DNA of 64,000 bases from Augochlora pura (lineage: Eukaryota > Arthropoda > Insecta > Hymenoptera > Halictidae). The stretch's first letter is position 1, and each line of letters opens with the position of its first letter. Of this stretch, positions 1 through 10,827 are shown in pieces. The DNA lies in NCBI RefSeq assembly GCF_028453695.1, contig NC_135777.1, forward strand, positions 23,832,796 to 23,896,795. The letters are read 5' to 3'. Under the pieces are notes generated by a model. It was not told the origin of the DNA, made no database searches, and was given only the letters and a program-made list of their open reading frames with translations. Made by a program: the position numbers and the translations under genes.

Positions 1-1003
1 AAAATGAAACAAAATATTTTTAGAATAATAGAAACGAAAAGCATTATACTTCAATATTCTCTAGGAATATTTCAACACGTTAATCGATCAACTACATATA
101 TCACAAAAATATTGTATTCGCATAAATCATAAACCAATGTATTGACGTTTTCCTGATATGCAACACACTCTGAAGCCATGTAGTGTTCTACTTCATTTTT
201 GCTTGGTATCTTTCTTTGTTACTAGTCACCTAGCTCGATCTGATAACTGATGTGGACTCTTTTTCTGAAACCGTAATAGTTTCTTACCTGATTATAACAC
301 GTCGGACGGATTTTCGAAGTAATGCATTAAGGGGGTATTCTGACTTCTCAGCTAATACCATGATCTTATCCCAAGTAATAAAAGAAATGAAAATTTTGTA
401 CATACTCATAATGAATTATTTAACAAAAATCATTTGATATCAGATATCTTTGTTGCCCTGTTCAAAAGGTTAACAATTCGACCGATTTATTGGCTTAAAT
501 TATAATTTATCCAATTTAAAAAAAAATATAGTTTAGCAAATTTTAAGCTGCGAAGATTCGAGAACAGCCCCTTAAGATATACAAAATTTGTACACGCCAA
601 TGTGTTAGTAAATTACTTTGTCATATGATTATTGGAATGATAACTTAAAAAGTATGAAGGGTCCAAAAGCATATCCAGTGTAAGTTGAATGTTTCGATTT
701 TTCTAATACTCATAACATTGCACTTTCTTAACATCGACTAAACATAAACGAAATAAAGGCAGTCACTCGTGTTATTAGCGCACGTAGGCTCTGTGAATAA
801 ATATTCTTTATTTTTTTTTTGTCGATTGCATTTTTACATTATAAAAACTGTCGTACAAAGTATTATTTTGTGTTACGTGTAAACACAAAATGCGAAGGCG
901 ATGGAGATGAAGTGTATTAGGGTATTACGAAAAAAGTTCTGAGATAAGAGTTTATGCTTGAAAATTGTGACTCCATTTTTTCAAGGACTTACACGGATGC
1001 GCT
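1..1003. other. 3' flank of ZMYND8, no gene
   Basis: AT-rich sequence holding the presumed 3' UTR of the minus-strand ZMYND8 gene. The short open frames here show no domain, no splice structure and no biased composition. Nothing else was recognised. Confidence 0.6.
807..812 (-). terminator. Candidate polyA signal of ZMYND8
   Basis: TTTATT on the plus strand reads AATAAA on the minus strand, about 190 bp downstream of the ZMYND8 stop codon. Position and motif fit a polyadenylation signal, but such hexamers are frequent in AT-rich DNA. Confidence 0.45.
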
Positions 1004-4000
1004 CTAGGCCCTCCATATATTTGACGTCACATGTTGAGTATTTATCATAAGTCGTGGCATCACCTGCTGCTGATTCGCATTCGCAGCAGAGCTGGTGACG
1101 ATAGTAGTGAACGAAGGTTTCTGAGCGCATGTTCTCATATGCGTTGGCCAATGCGACTGCTGACAAGGATAGTCGCAATACGCCGTGTTCCAACAACAGT
1201 AAAACACTGCTTCACGACCGCACATTGCACACCATTGTTTGCGTTTAATATCCTCAATACAACGCAATTTCTCCTCTTCAGCTTCTTTGCGAGTTTCTTC
1301 TATAGCTCGCAGCCTTTCAGCTTCCAAACTTGCTTTCATTTCCCTTAATATTCGATCTGAAACCGAAAATTTTCGTTTATATGTAGACATAGAAGAAACA
1401 ATGATGAAAACAACATATTTATTTTTTTGAAAATATTATGGTATACCGGTATTGTGCTTTAGTTCAGCTAATTGTTGTTGATGCTGCCATCTCATACGTT
1501 CTATTTGCAATCGTAGAAAATGGACAGTTGCTTGGTGATTCTCCGACGTTGTACTCTCACTATTTTGATTTCCTCGAGCTGCTTCTTTATACGCCTCTTC
1601 CATTAACTGAGCCATTTTCCTGGCCAAATCTTGAGCACCATGATAGAGGCGAGCACTCACTGGCCCTGCTTCCGGAGGAAGCATTTGATACTCGGTACTA
1701 TTTTCTGTCTGGTGTGTAGGCATATTATAAACTATAGAGTCGATCGAATTCGACAACAAACTCGCTGCTGACGAGTGTGGAATAAGCTGTGGGCAAGCAC
1801 GAGTCTTAGGAAGTGACTTTCGAGCTTTGCTCTCCTTTTTTGGATGCGAGATTTGTACCGGTTCCGATTGTCTCTGCTGAATTGTTAAACCATCATCGAT
1901 TCTTTCTTTCTCGGATATCGATGAGCTACCAACAGATTTTTTCGCGGTACCATCAAAAGTACCATTATTTATAACAAAAAGTAATGCAGTTGATAATGCA
2001 GAGTTCTGTTTAGATGCTTGAGCAGTTTCAGCGTCACTAGGTCGAGTTTTGTTGGTAGGCGATATCGAAACGGATGACGACGTTAAAACATCATTGTCAG
2101 GTTGCTTTGAGGAACCCTTCAACGACATTGCGTCGATTTGTTTGACTAAAATCTGACTTTCTTCACTTCCAGAATACTTCAAAGCTTTCTCGGCGTTTAC
2201 TTTATCAACCATTCTGGTTTTTGGTTTATAAACTTTTCCTACCGTCTTCGACACCTTCAAATTATTTTTTTGTAATGAGTTTGTAAAACACTGATTTGTT
2301 TCGCTTTTATTACCGTGAACTTTTGACGGAGACGATTCTTTTTTGAGCACGTGAACCTCATCTGCCGGCTGTTTACCAACGTCTTTTACTTCTTCTTTCA
2401 GTAAGTTTTCTAATACCATCTTACTATCTTTCTCTAACTTTCCAGCATTATTATTTTGTTCCGTTATTACAGTACTTGATTTACTCGAATCGACCTTTTT
2501 CGACACATCCTTTTCATTTCCATCATTTGCGTTGACTACACTTTTACTTGAACCTGGTTTCGAATCCTCTTCGTTCATTGTTGAATTTGCTAACATACTT
2601 TTATCTATACTCATGTCCTCTTCTTTCACCGTGGTTTCGCTTGAATTCATAGATGTGTTGGAACCGTTGCTTGAAATTGAGATCAATTCGATTTCACTTG
2701 ATCGTTCGGGGTCTTGTACTTTAGGCAGTTTATCGTCGACTTTGTGATATTCAGAGCTTGGATCGCACTCTATCGATGTCTTGTTTTCAGTGTCAGAATT
2801 GTCCGTTTTCTCAGAATCACTCTGCGACTTTGTTACTTTCACGTGCTGCCGTTTCTTTAGGAACGGTTTCTTTTTAGGAGTTAAAAATTCCGATGGTGGA
2901 AAATTGTTCGAACGAAGAGGATCGTAATTTGGTAACATTAATTTAATTTGCATAGGATCGTGTGGATTATATTGCACTTTGGGGGGCGCAAACTTGAACT
3001 GACCGAACACGAGTTCAAGCTTCCGACAATGTCGAGTAATTTCTCGTACACATTCTTCCATGTCTAATTTTCTCTTGCGCGGTAACGGAACGGGTGGATC
3101 TTCGGAATACAAATATAAATCTCGCGGTGGTACCCAAGCACGATCGTGTTCTCCGAAGAAACGTACGTCTACGAAACCTTGAGAGTTTATACGAGGCATA
3201 GCTTTGGCCGGCCAAAAGGGGAAACCTTTCAGTTTGGCCCACACTAAAGTATGTGGGCGACGACAAGGTTCGATAAACCATGACGGCTGCGGTCGCGGCA
3301 GGTTCCTTCCATGAGCATAGCAATCGGGGCAAGCCTCGATTTCGGAAACCTCTTGACGAGCTAATTTAATCATCTGCTTAGCTGCATTTGTTAATTTCGA
3401 TGTGTCCGTGTATACGCCACCACCTAAGCAATATTACGTCTTAAAATTAATTGTTCAAATTACCAATATTGATTTCAGTTTAGTTGTCTTAACTTAATTT
3501 ACAATATACATTACATACATGTATTAAATACAATACAATTGTGTTGTATCCACTTAGCATCGGCCATGAACGCATCTGTACTGCCGTACAGCTTGGCACG
3601 TACGTTTGATTCTAGAAGGCTTAAATCCATCGGTTTCACCACATAATCCATATAGTTTGGAGCATCCGCAAGTTCTACTGGTTTCCAAAATGGCTCCGAC
3701 TGTGACAAAGATGTTCGAGTATAATGTCACCAAAGCAACAAGACATGAACAGATATAAGAGACCAATACGCACGCCAGGATACTCTCTCATCCTCTCAAC
3801 TACATGTTTTAATAATAAGCACAATTGATCCACCGACAATTGAGCCATAGCTGTGGAACGTGTTTCCGCATTTTCTGCCCGCAAAATAGCTGCGCACTCC
3901 CCGCATATCCAATTTTGGATAGACGTCGACTGCATTCCTATACATTTGCGATGCCATGACCGAGGACACGCGCTACAATGGGCCTCCACAGATTCTTTGT

Positions 4001-4660
4001 GACAACGCCAACAGAATCTATCGTTCGTATTTCTTTTCTTTCGTTTACTTCTTAAGTTGTTTTCTTCTGAGAGCGACTCTGACTCTTGAACACTGCAATG
4101 TTAATTCAAAAAATTCTCTACAGTAATATTAACTTATCTAAAATGATCAAGAGTTTAATTTCACCAAATTGCATTGAATTAAATAATGTGAAAAAATATA
4201 CGCCAATAACATGTTAAAGAGAAGCATCAAAAGAAGAATCGATTTACACTCACATTAAATTCCGTTGTTTTCTTTTTAAATTATTTGCACTTCTGATAGT
4301 AGGTGTTTCTTTTGTGCTTGAATTCTTATTAATTCTAGGATTGTTTTTTGACACAGGAGTAAGTACATCTGACTTTTCTATATTCTGAACACATTCTACT
4401 TTATCTATGTTACATTTAATTTCTTCCTTATTCCCTTCTAGAATAATCACCTCTTCCTCGTTTTCCATCTTCTCTGCATCACAGTCTGTAGCTTCATTTT
4501 TCTTCTTAATTATATTCTTAGTATCTGCATCCACAATGCCCTTTTCATCTTTGACTTCTGTGTCCACAGATTTAGAATTTTCTGTCTTGGATGTAACCGG
4601 GCATTGTTGCTGTAAAGAATTTGTAAGTGTTCCTTCAGCCTTTGTGGATGTCATTTTCAT
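1004..4660 (-). CDS. ZMYND8: ZMYND8-like PHD-bromo-PWWP-MYND chromatin reader
   Basis: Five coding exons: 4660-4254, 4092-3774, 3699-3519, 3423-1447, 1356-1004; 1078 aa. The acidic/lysine-rich N-terminus (about 1-150) is followed by a PHD finger (about 160-205, Cys4-His-Cys3 complete), a bromodomain (about 215-300), a PWWP domain (about 353-405, core VWAKLKGFPFWPAK), a long Ser-rich disordered region, a coiled coil with LRLQIERMRWQHQQQ, and a C-terminal MYND zinc finger (about 1003-1040, KQWCAMCGREAVFYCCWNT). The CDYPCQQ segment of the MYND and the coiled coil match ZMYND8 better than ZMYND11. In the family this nuclear protein reads acetylated/methylated histone tails and recruits repressor complexes and DNA-damage factors. 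The start is the first ATG after an in-frame TGA; a second ATG lies two codons later. Its promoter region faces MCPH1 head to head. Confidence 0.95.
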
Positions 4661-6652
4661 TCATTGCATGTGTTTACTTCAATAGGGATTTACTTGACAT
4701 CTAAACAGAGAACATAGTAATTAGAAACCATATAAATATTGGGAAATGTATGTTTTACATTGTACAACTAAATTTCTGGCTATTTCTTTCATTTTAGTCA
4801 ACCATTTTTAGAAAAAATGAAGTGGAAAAATTTCACAGAAAAACGATGTAATGAAAAATTTTCTATACATGCCTGTGGTACAATAAGTGACAAAATCAAG
4901 AAATTCAAGCATAATAAAAAATGCATATTAACTTTAAAAAACATCTTGGATGGTCAGTAAGAATGCTAGCATCTAAATTAAGCATTAATGGATGTTTATG
5001 TGTATCAGAATATATTAGTAATTTTTAATGATGACAGTGATACCACAAAAAAAATGTTGAGATTGGTGTCTATATAATCGGCCTCTATGCAACATAGGCT
5101 GTAAATAATTCAATGCATTAAAAAATTTGCAATATGCAAGCCCGTTAAACACGTTTTTGCTAAAATCAATCCAGAACATTCTGATTAATAATAGTATGAT
5201 TTAGAATACAGTTATGATAGCTATAAAAGTGTTTTAATTATATATTTTCTACTCCAATAAATAGACAAAACAATTACCATTTATAGATTTTGTATATGAA
5301 TTTATGTTTTAGGGCAGCAAAAGGACTCGACTTAGTTTACAGTTTATCAGATGCTTCCCAGAGGTCAAATAAACCACTTGTAATGTAAATTCTAAACAAC
5401 ATGGATAGACGACATATATCACTTACTAACACGGCATTACATCAAACAGCACGAGCAATCCTTCCCCCTCTGACATGCCCGCCTTCCATCTGCTAGTGTC
5501 TCCATCTCTCAATAATATTTAAAACTAATAAAATCACGTGGCTTCTTATACATATGTATACGCTATTAAAAACAGAAAGAGTTAATCATTTTGATAAATA
5601 TTTGTACTTTTATTATGTAAATACTTCTTTTACATACCCATTTACGTAACCATATCATTCATACACAATATATATTTATATAAAATGTATTTATATATTA
5701 TGTATGTATGCGTGTGCGTGTTTTATCATATACATATAATGTACATTATATACGCTTATGTATAAATAGTATACATGCAATTTCAATAATTACTTGTTTA
5801 TCTATTTACGTGACTATACACGAACCAAAATATATACATAACTTTCAAAGAAATTATCAATTTTCAATGATAATGCCCCGAATCTCTTTTTCATTCGAAG
5901 AGGTTATCTTCTGAACAAAGCATAAATACATTTTATTCTTTATGTATCCTATATGGACAGTTTTATGTAATTCCGCAGAAATAATATCTCGTAGTAAATG
6001 TATTCTGAATCAGTACCTCTCAACACGATATTCACTTCTCTACGATGTGTGTATGCGATAGAAAAAATTTCAAGCGTTTCAACTATTTTCATCTGTGTAC
6101 GTATTTATAATACGAATAAATATGTCCGAAATATAAATGATTGATTATCTATATATTTACATGGTAACAGGTACCATAATGATTTTGAATAAAAACACTG
6201 AATACGGCAAAACCACGGACAAAATTATTACGTACATATTTTTATAGGATTGCATTATGAGTTAGTCTTAAAAATTTATGTTCATATTTACATACATAGA
6301 TAATAAAGTGCTGCTCTCTAGATAGTTTTTTTTTACATGGATCGACGGTTCTCTACATGATACACTGATCACGAGTATATGTGTACTATCCGGTAAATGT
6401 ATGCAACGTATGTATATAACACGGGCACAAGGGACTCGTGTACCGATGTAAATACGCCTGCACGTATACATCGTAAGTTCACCTAGTAGTCACGTGACTA
6501 ACCAAGCCGCTATGGCGTGCCATTGTGTTTTGATCCTGTCTATTCCTGTCGCGATTGCACTTTTGTAAAATATGTCATTGAAAATTATATGAACTGAGTT
6601 CCCCAGTTGTTGAAAGTTTCTTTCGTGACTGTTATTAAAAATACAGCAAAAA
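4661..6652. promoter_or_regulatory. Divergent intergenic region between ZMYND8 and MCPH1
   Basis: About 2 kb separating two head-to-head start codons. It should hold the 5' UTRs and promoters of both genes. A short C-rich stretch near 5460-5510 could be a ZMYND8 upstream exon, and CACGTG occurs near 5535 and again at 6491-6496. The middle is AT-rich with TATA/TGTA simple sequence around 5640-5780. No coding sequence was recognised. Confidence 0.5.
6489..6498. promoter_or_regulatory. Palindromic E-box GTCACGTGAC near the MCPH1 start
   Basis: A perfect 10-bp palindrome with a CACGTG core, 155 bp upstream of the MCPH1 start codon. In animals this core is bound by bHLH-ZIP factors of the Myc/Max, USF and MITF/TFE type. 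Use in this genome is inference. Confidence 0.45.
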
Positions 6653-9493
6653 ATGAGTTCAAATAAAAACAGGATTACAGCAAAAAGTATGCCGGATGAT
6701 AGTGATGGGGTTAAACATCAACGCAGTTCACTGGCTGTTAATTTAAGTTGTTCGTCAAACTTAGTGGATTCTGGAAATGGATCGCTCAAGCAAATAAATG
6801 TCGAATGTAACGATAAATCGTCTTCACCTGCACTCGGTTCTTTCCGAAGAAGCAGGAGATACCGAAACCGAAGTAGGCTATCTCAAAACAATACGTCTAA
6901 TTCAGCACATTATGATATACTTTCGAATCAAGTGAGCGTGGTTTTAGAGAGAATAGAAAACGATGTTGAATGTTTAGATAAAAATTGTGATCTATTGAAG
7001 CAAGTTATTTTGACAAAGACCAAACAAATGTTCGACACGCGGAATGAACTGTCTGTTAAAACTGAAGCAATTTTAAGCAAAAGCTTAAACCAACGCATCG
7101 ATGTAACTCCGAAGGATAAGCACAAAAACAAAAGGAAACAATTTACTTGTAATAAAAGACGATTGTTTGTTTCCAACAGTCATACGAAGGAAGCGAATAA
7201 AAGTACTGCTACTATAGAGTGTAACTCGTTACCAATTGTTAATGTTGAAAGAGAAGAAACCAGATCTATTTGCTCTGATACATTAAAAAACAGATGTCCT
7301 TCGAGTTTGAATGTGTCAGATGATAGCATATTTGCAGCAGTGCCTATTGGTTGTTCCACAATGATAAATGATGAAATGTCGGACAAGGATCAAGAATCAG
7401 ATATCAATATTAATGAAATACATTCCCATTTTGTGACAAACAAAAATACAATACCTATGGAGATAACAAATATCCAGCAAGTAGGTGCATTATGTAATAA
7501 TAGAAACTCTTTGATTACTGAACAAGGTACTAAACCACAATTCAGCGATCAAGGAATTTCTGTCGAAGAACATAGTGTAAGAACAGCGCAAACTTCTTTA
7601 GCTGTAAACACATCTACTAACAGTATAAGTAAAGATAGTAGACATGTAGATACATCCAAATACAAGGAACGTTCGATGGAAAATAGTAGTAAGAACTTTG
7701 TAAATAGACAAGAAAAAAGTATTTGCTCAACACTTTTAGGAGGAGTAAAACAGGATACAAATATAATTAGTACCTCGTTACAAATGAACACATCCTTAGA
7801 TGTTTCAAATAATTTATGTCCACGAGGGAGTAACATTCCTAGAGGAATGTTGAAATTGAATAGTACACTAAATAAACACAACAGTGTGAAAAACAATGTT
7901 GATGGCACCGATACAATTGAAATGGAAAGTTCCAAACATCAAGAGAGAGACAATGTGCCATGTAGAAATAGATCTAATGTTGTTGCAAAAGATAAGATGC
8001 TCATAAATAGAGTACAAGGCAGCCAAAGCTATGTTGAAGCTACTCCTTACCCAACATGTCGTTCTGTTTTGTTGAAAACACTACTGCAACAAAATATGTG
8101 AGTATAGACACTTCTAGTTTTAAAAACTATACTCTGTATTTAAATTATGTTAATGTTGCGTTTAATCTTTTATTTTGTAGGAAACAAAACATATCCAAGG
8201 AATATAGAAAATCATGTTGTGAAGAAGACGCAAGAAGTGGATCTGTAATCTTAAATAATTCGTCTTTAGATTTCTATTCAAAGCCACAAAAAACAATGTT
8301 TATAAACGAGTCAACGGATGAAGGTGAATTAACAAAAAATCAGGATGCAAAAAATTCTACGATACCTCCAACTATGAGAAGGAATAAGAAAAGGTTATTG
8401 CCTTTGCACGAAACTTCACAATTGTTAACGTTTTCCCCAGTGGAAAATGCAAATATATTACCTGGACGTACGCGGCTAAGGAACATAAGTAAAAAGAGAA
8501 AAAATCAACGTAAAAACAATAAACGCACTGCAGTGGATAAATGCAGGAATGTAGAACACATCAATGAAGAAGACAATGATCAATTGGAATTAGAAAATAA
8601 TGTTGTTATCTGTGATACAAAGGTGCGGCAAAAAAAGCCTAAAAAAATTACGAGAAAAAAGATTATTGTCAAACAACTTGCTGGTGGTGATGATATTCTA
8701 AGGAGATTAAAGGAAAACAACTCTAATGGGACACAAACCTCTGCTTTAGACAGGGATTCATTGAACGATTTTCAGACATTAAACAAACAATCTTCAAGAA
8801 TGATAAAAGCACAAAGAATAAATATAGTCATGACTGGTTTATGCAACGAGTACGGTTTTTTTTATTTAAAATTTCTTACATAGTTATTTGTTAAATATTA
8901 TATTTATTATTTTTTTTTCTTTAGCGATAAAAATATCATTAAAAGTGTGGTGAAATCTCTGGGTCATGCAAAAATTGAATCAAGCGTTACGAAACGAACA
9001 ACGCATGTTGTAACTACGGGTGTGCGAACAATAAACTTGTTACACGGAATCATACGTGGCTGTTGGCTTGTAAGCCTCGAATGGGTTTTGAAATCGTTAG
9101 AAAATAATGCGTGGTTAAATCCAGAAGAATACGAAATGACGCACTTTTCAAAAGCAGTATTGGTATGTATAGATATTATAATGAATAGATAAAACATTAT
9201 TTACAGAATATAAGTTTTACAATTTTTAGGAAAATCGTAAAGATAGACAATTATTTGGAACTGCGTATGTTCCTGAATTGTTTGCCGCTTGCGGACAGTT
9301 GTACATTGGAAAAGATACAACACCTCCGTATAATGTGTTGAAAGATCTTATAAAAACTGCAGGTGGTCATATTACTGAACGGCCAGAAGCAGCGAAAATT
9401 ATAATTGATTCAAAGGGTTTAAAAGAATCATGGGTATTAGATTGTATTACAACAGGTGAACTGCAACCATTCGATCAGTATCAGCGATCTTAA
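6653..9493 (+). CDS. MCPH1: Microcephalin (MCPH1), tandem C-terminal BRCT domains
   Basis: Four exons: 6653-8097, 8181-8849, 8925-9162, 9230-9493; 871 aa. The first ~690 residues are Ser/Asn/Lys-rich and probably disordered, with a short basic stretch (FRRSRRYRNRSRLSQ) near residue 65. The C-terminus carries two BRCT domains: about 692-785 (NIVMTGL start, TTHVVT, GIIRGCWLVSLEWV) and about 795-868 (GTAYVPELF, GGHITERPEAAKIII, ESWVLDCITTG). That pair matches the MCPH1 C-terminal tandem, which in vertebrates binds phosphorylated histone H2AX; MCPH1 also controls mitotic entry through chromosome condensation timing. The N-terminal BRCT of vertebrate MCPH1 is not seen in this start exon. ATG 6653 opens the reading frame in context AAAATG. 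Confidence 0.92.
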
Positions 9494-9621
9494 ACATTAA
9501 GATATTTCGATCTAAGAACAAAAGCAAAATAGAGATCAAATATTTTGTTTAAATATTTATTCATAGATATAATATAATTGTATCTAATAGAAATTATTTT
9601 CTACTTTTTATGTGTATATGA

Positions 9622-9627
9622 AATAAA
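9622..9627 (+). terminator. Candidate polyA signal of MCPH1
   Basis: AATAAA 129 bp after the MCPH1 stop codon on the same strand, a normal spacing for a short insect 3' UTR. Confidence 0.55.
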
Positions 9628-9668
9628 ATACAATTGTACATTATTGTGAATCATTCTCGTCCATTGAT

Positions 9669-9893
9669 TTAAAGAAAAAAGTAACCAATACTCCTGCAAC
9701 AAATAAGATATAAATGAGTTATTGATTCAAAATGATTCATTAGATTAACGTAAAGATAAAATATTTTTTGTAGTAGAAAAGAACACATTTTGCACACTTG
9801 TACAAGGGTCAAGTTCAATATAAAACACTCATAAATAATAGCAGTTATTCGCGAAACAATTATATCGACAAACCATTGTACATTGGCCGCCAT
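9669..9893 (-). CDS. Possible small membrane protein, unrecognised
   Basis: An open frame of 74 codons on the minus strand, starting with ATG embedded in AAAATGGCGGC, the YY1-type element often found at insect and vertebrate start sites. The first ~20 residues (MAANVQWFVDIIVSRITA) look protein-like; the rest is hydrophobic and could be random AT-rich sequence. A strong acceptor (TTTGTTGCAG) near 9704 hints that the real gene may be spliced, with a downstream frame reading VLVTFFFKSMDENDSQ, but I found no donor of matching phase. It would converge on the MCPH1 3' end. No family was recognised, and it may be non-coding. Confidence 0.25.
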   Translation of the reverse strand: MAANVQWFVDIIVSRITAIIYECFILNLTLVQVCKMCSFLLQKIFYLYVNLMNHFESITHLYLICCRSIGYFFL

Positions 9894-9896
9894 TTT
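9886..9896. promoter_or_regulatory. YY1-type GCCGCCATTTT element
   Basis: The 11-mer GCCGCCATTTT overlaps the ATG of the small minus-strand frame. A related segment, GCGCCATTTG followed by TTTTGGCGGC, lies about 140 bp away near 10033-10053. The pair marks a probable promoter or transcription start between MCPH1 and Tmem63. Confidence 0.4.
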
Positions 9897-10827
9897 CAGT
9901 CTTATCTTTTGTGTTCAGTGTATATAATATAATATTAATAGTAGATTCACGCTGAATTCATAAAATATGCAATACATACGTGAACATATTTAATGCATTC
10001 GATCCAAGTTCCACTGCAGTAGTGTAATTACCGCGCCATTTGTATTTTGGCGGCTCAGGCGCAGCCGTTCCTCGAAAGTGCGTTCTGTGAACGGAATATT
10101 CGAAGCATTTATAATATTGTAACTAACAATTATGTATATGCATATTCCAACAAAAGAATTATGAAATATAAATTAAGACATTTCATAAATAGACTACTTC
10201 ATTTTTGCTCTAATAAATTATTTTTAACAATGAAAAGCAATTTAGGAACTACGCTATTATTTTGTATAATAACATGTCTCATGTTAATATTTGTAACGCT
10301 GTTTGAGTAATCATTATTTTTATAAAAAAATTCTTCCAAACTTTCAACTCTTGTACACATAAAAAGTTCAAACAATATCAAAGAATTAAAAATTTCTTTT
10401 TAATCAAAATGTTTATACAGGTGTACAAATATTTGTATAAAGTGTGATCGCTTCTAGAACTATATATACAGTTTATTAAATAATTATATTTTCTACTATA
10501 GCGTTGTTTCATGCACAATTTTCGAGAAATTGTGTTTTCTACGCTCGACGAAAGCATTTAACTGCCGAGCAGTCGTAATGCACACATAAAAGTAATCTGA
10601 ATTGTACATAGAATCAGATCTTACACCAACAAAAACCTGATTAATTTAAAATTGCGTTATCTTTTGTCGCAATCATAGCGCTCAGGTTAGGTTGTGCCAG
10701 CTCGTGTACACAATCTTGTAAGTAAGCAACAGTATACGCGTACGATGTGTCAAATCGGCGAGCTGGCTAACATGTGTCTTTGTATTTATCCAATAGTAAT
10801 GTTCTAATATAAACACATCTCACAGTC
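9894..10827. promoter_or_regulatory. Upstream region of Tmem63
   Basis: About 0.9 kb holding the presumed 5' UTR and promoter of Tmem63. It contains YY1-like sites near 9890 and 10050, an AGGTTAGGTTG motif near 10685, and CTTGTAAGTAAG near 10710, which could be the donor of an untranslated first exon. A 49-codon hydrophobic frame at 10161-10310 is discussed in the findings. Confidence 0.4.
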
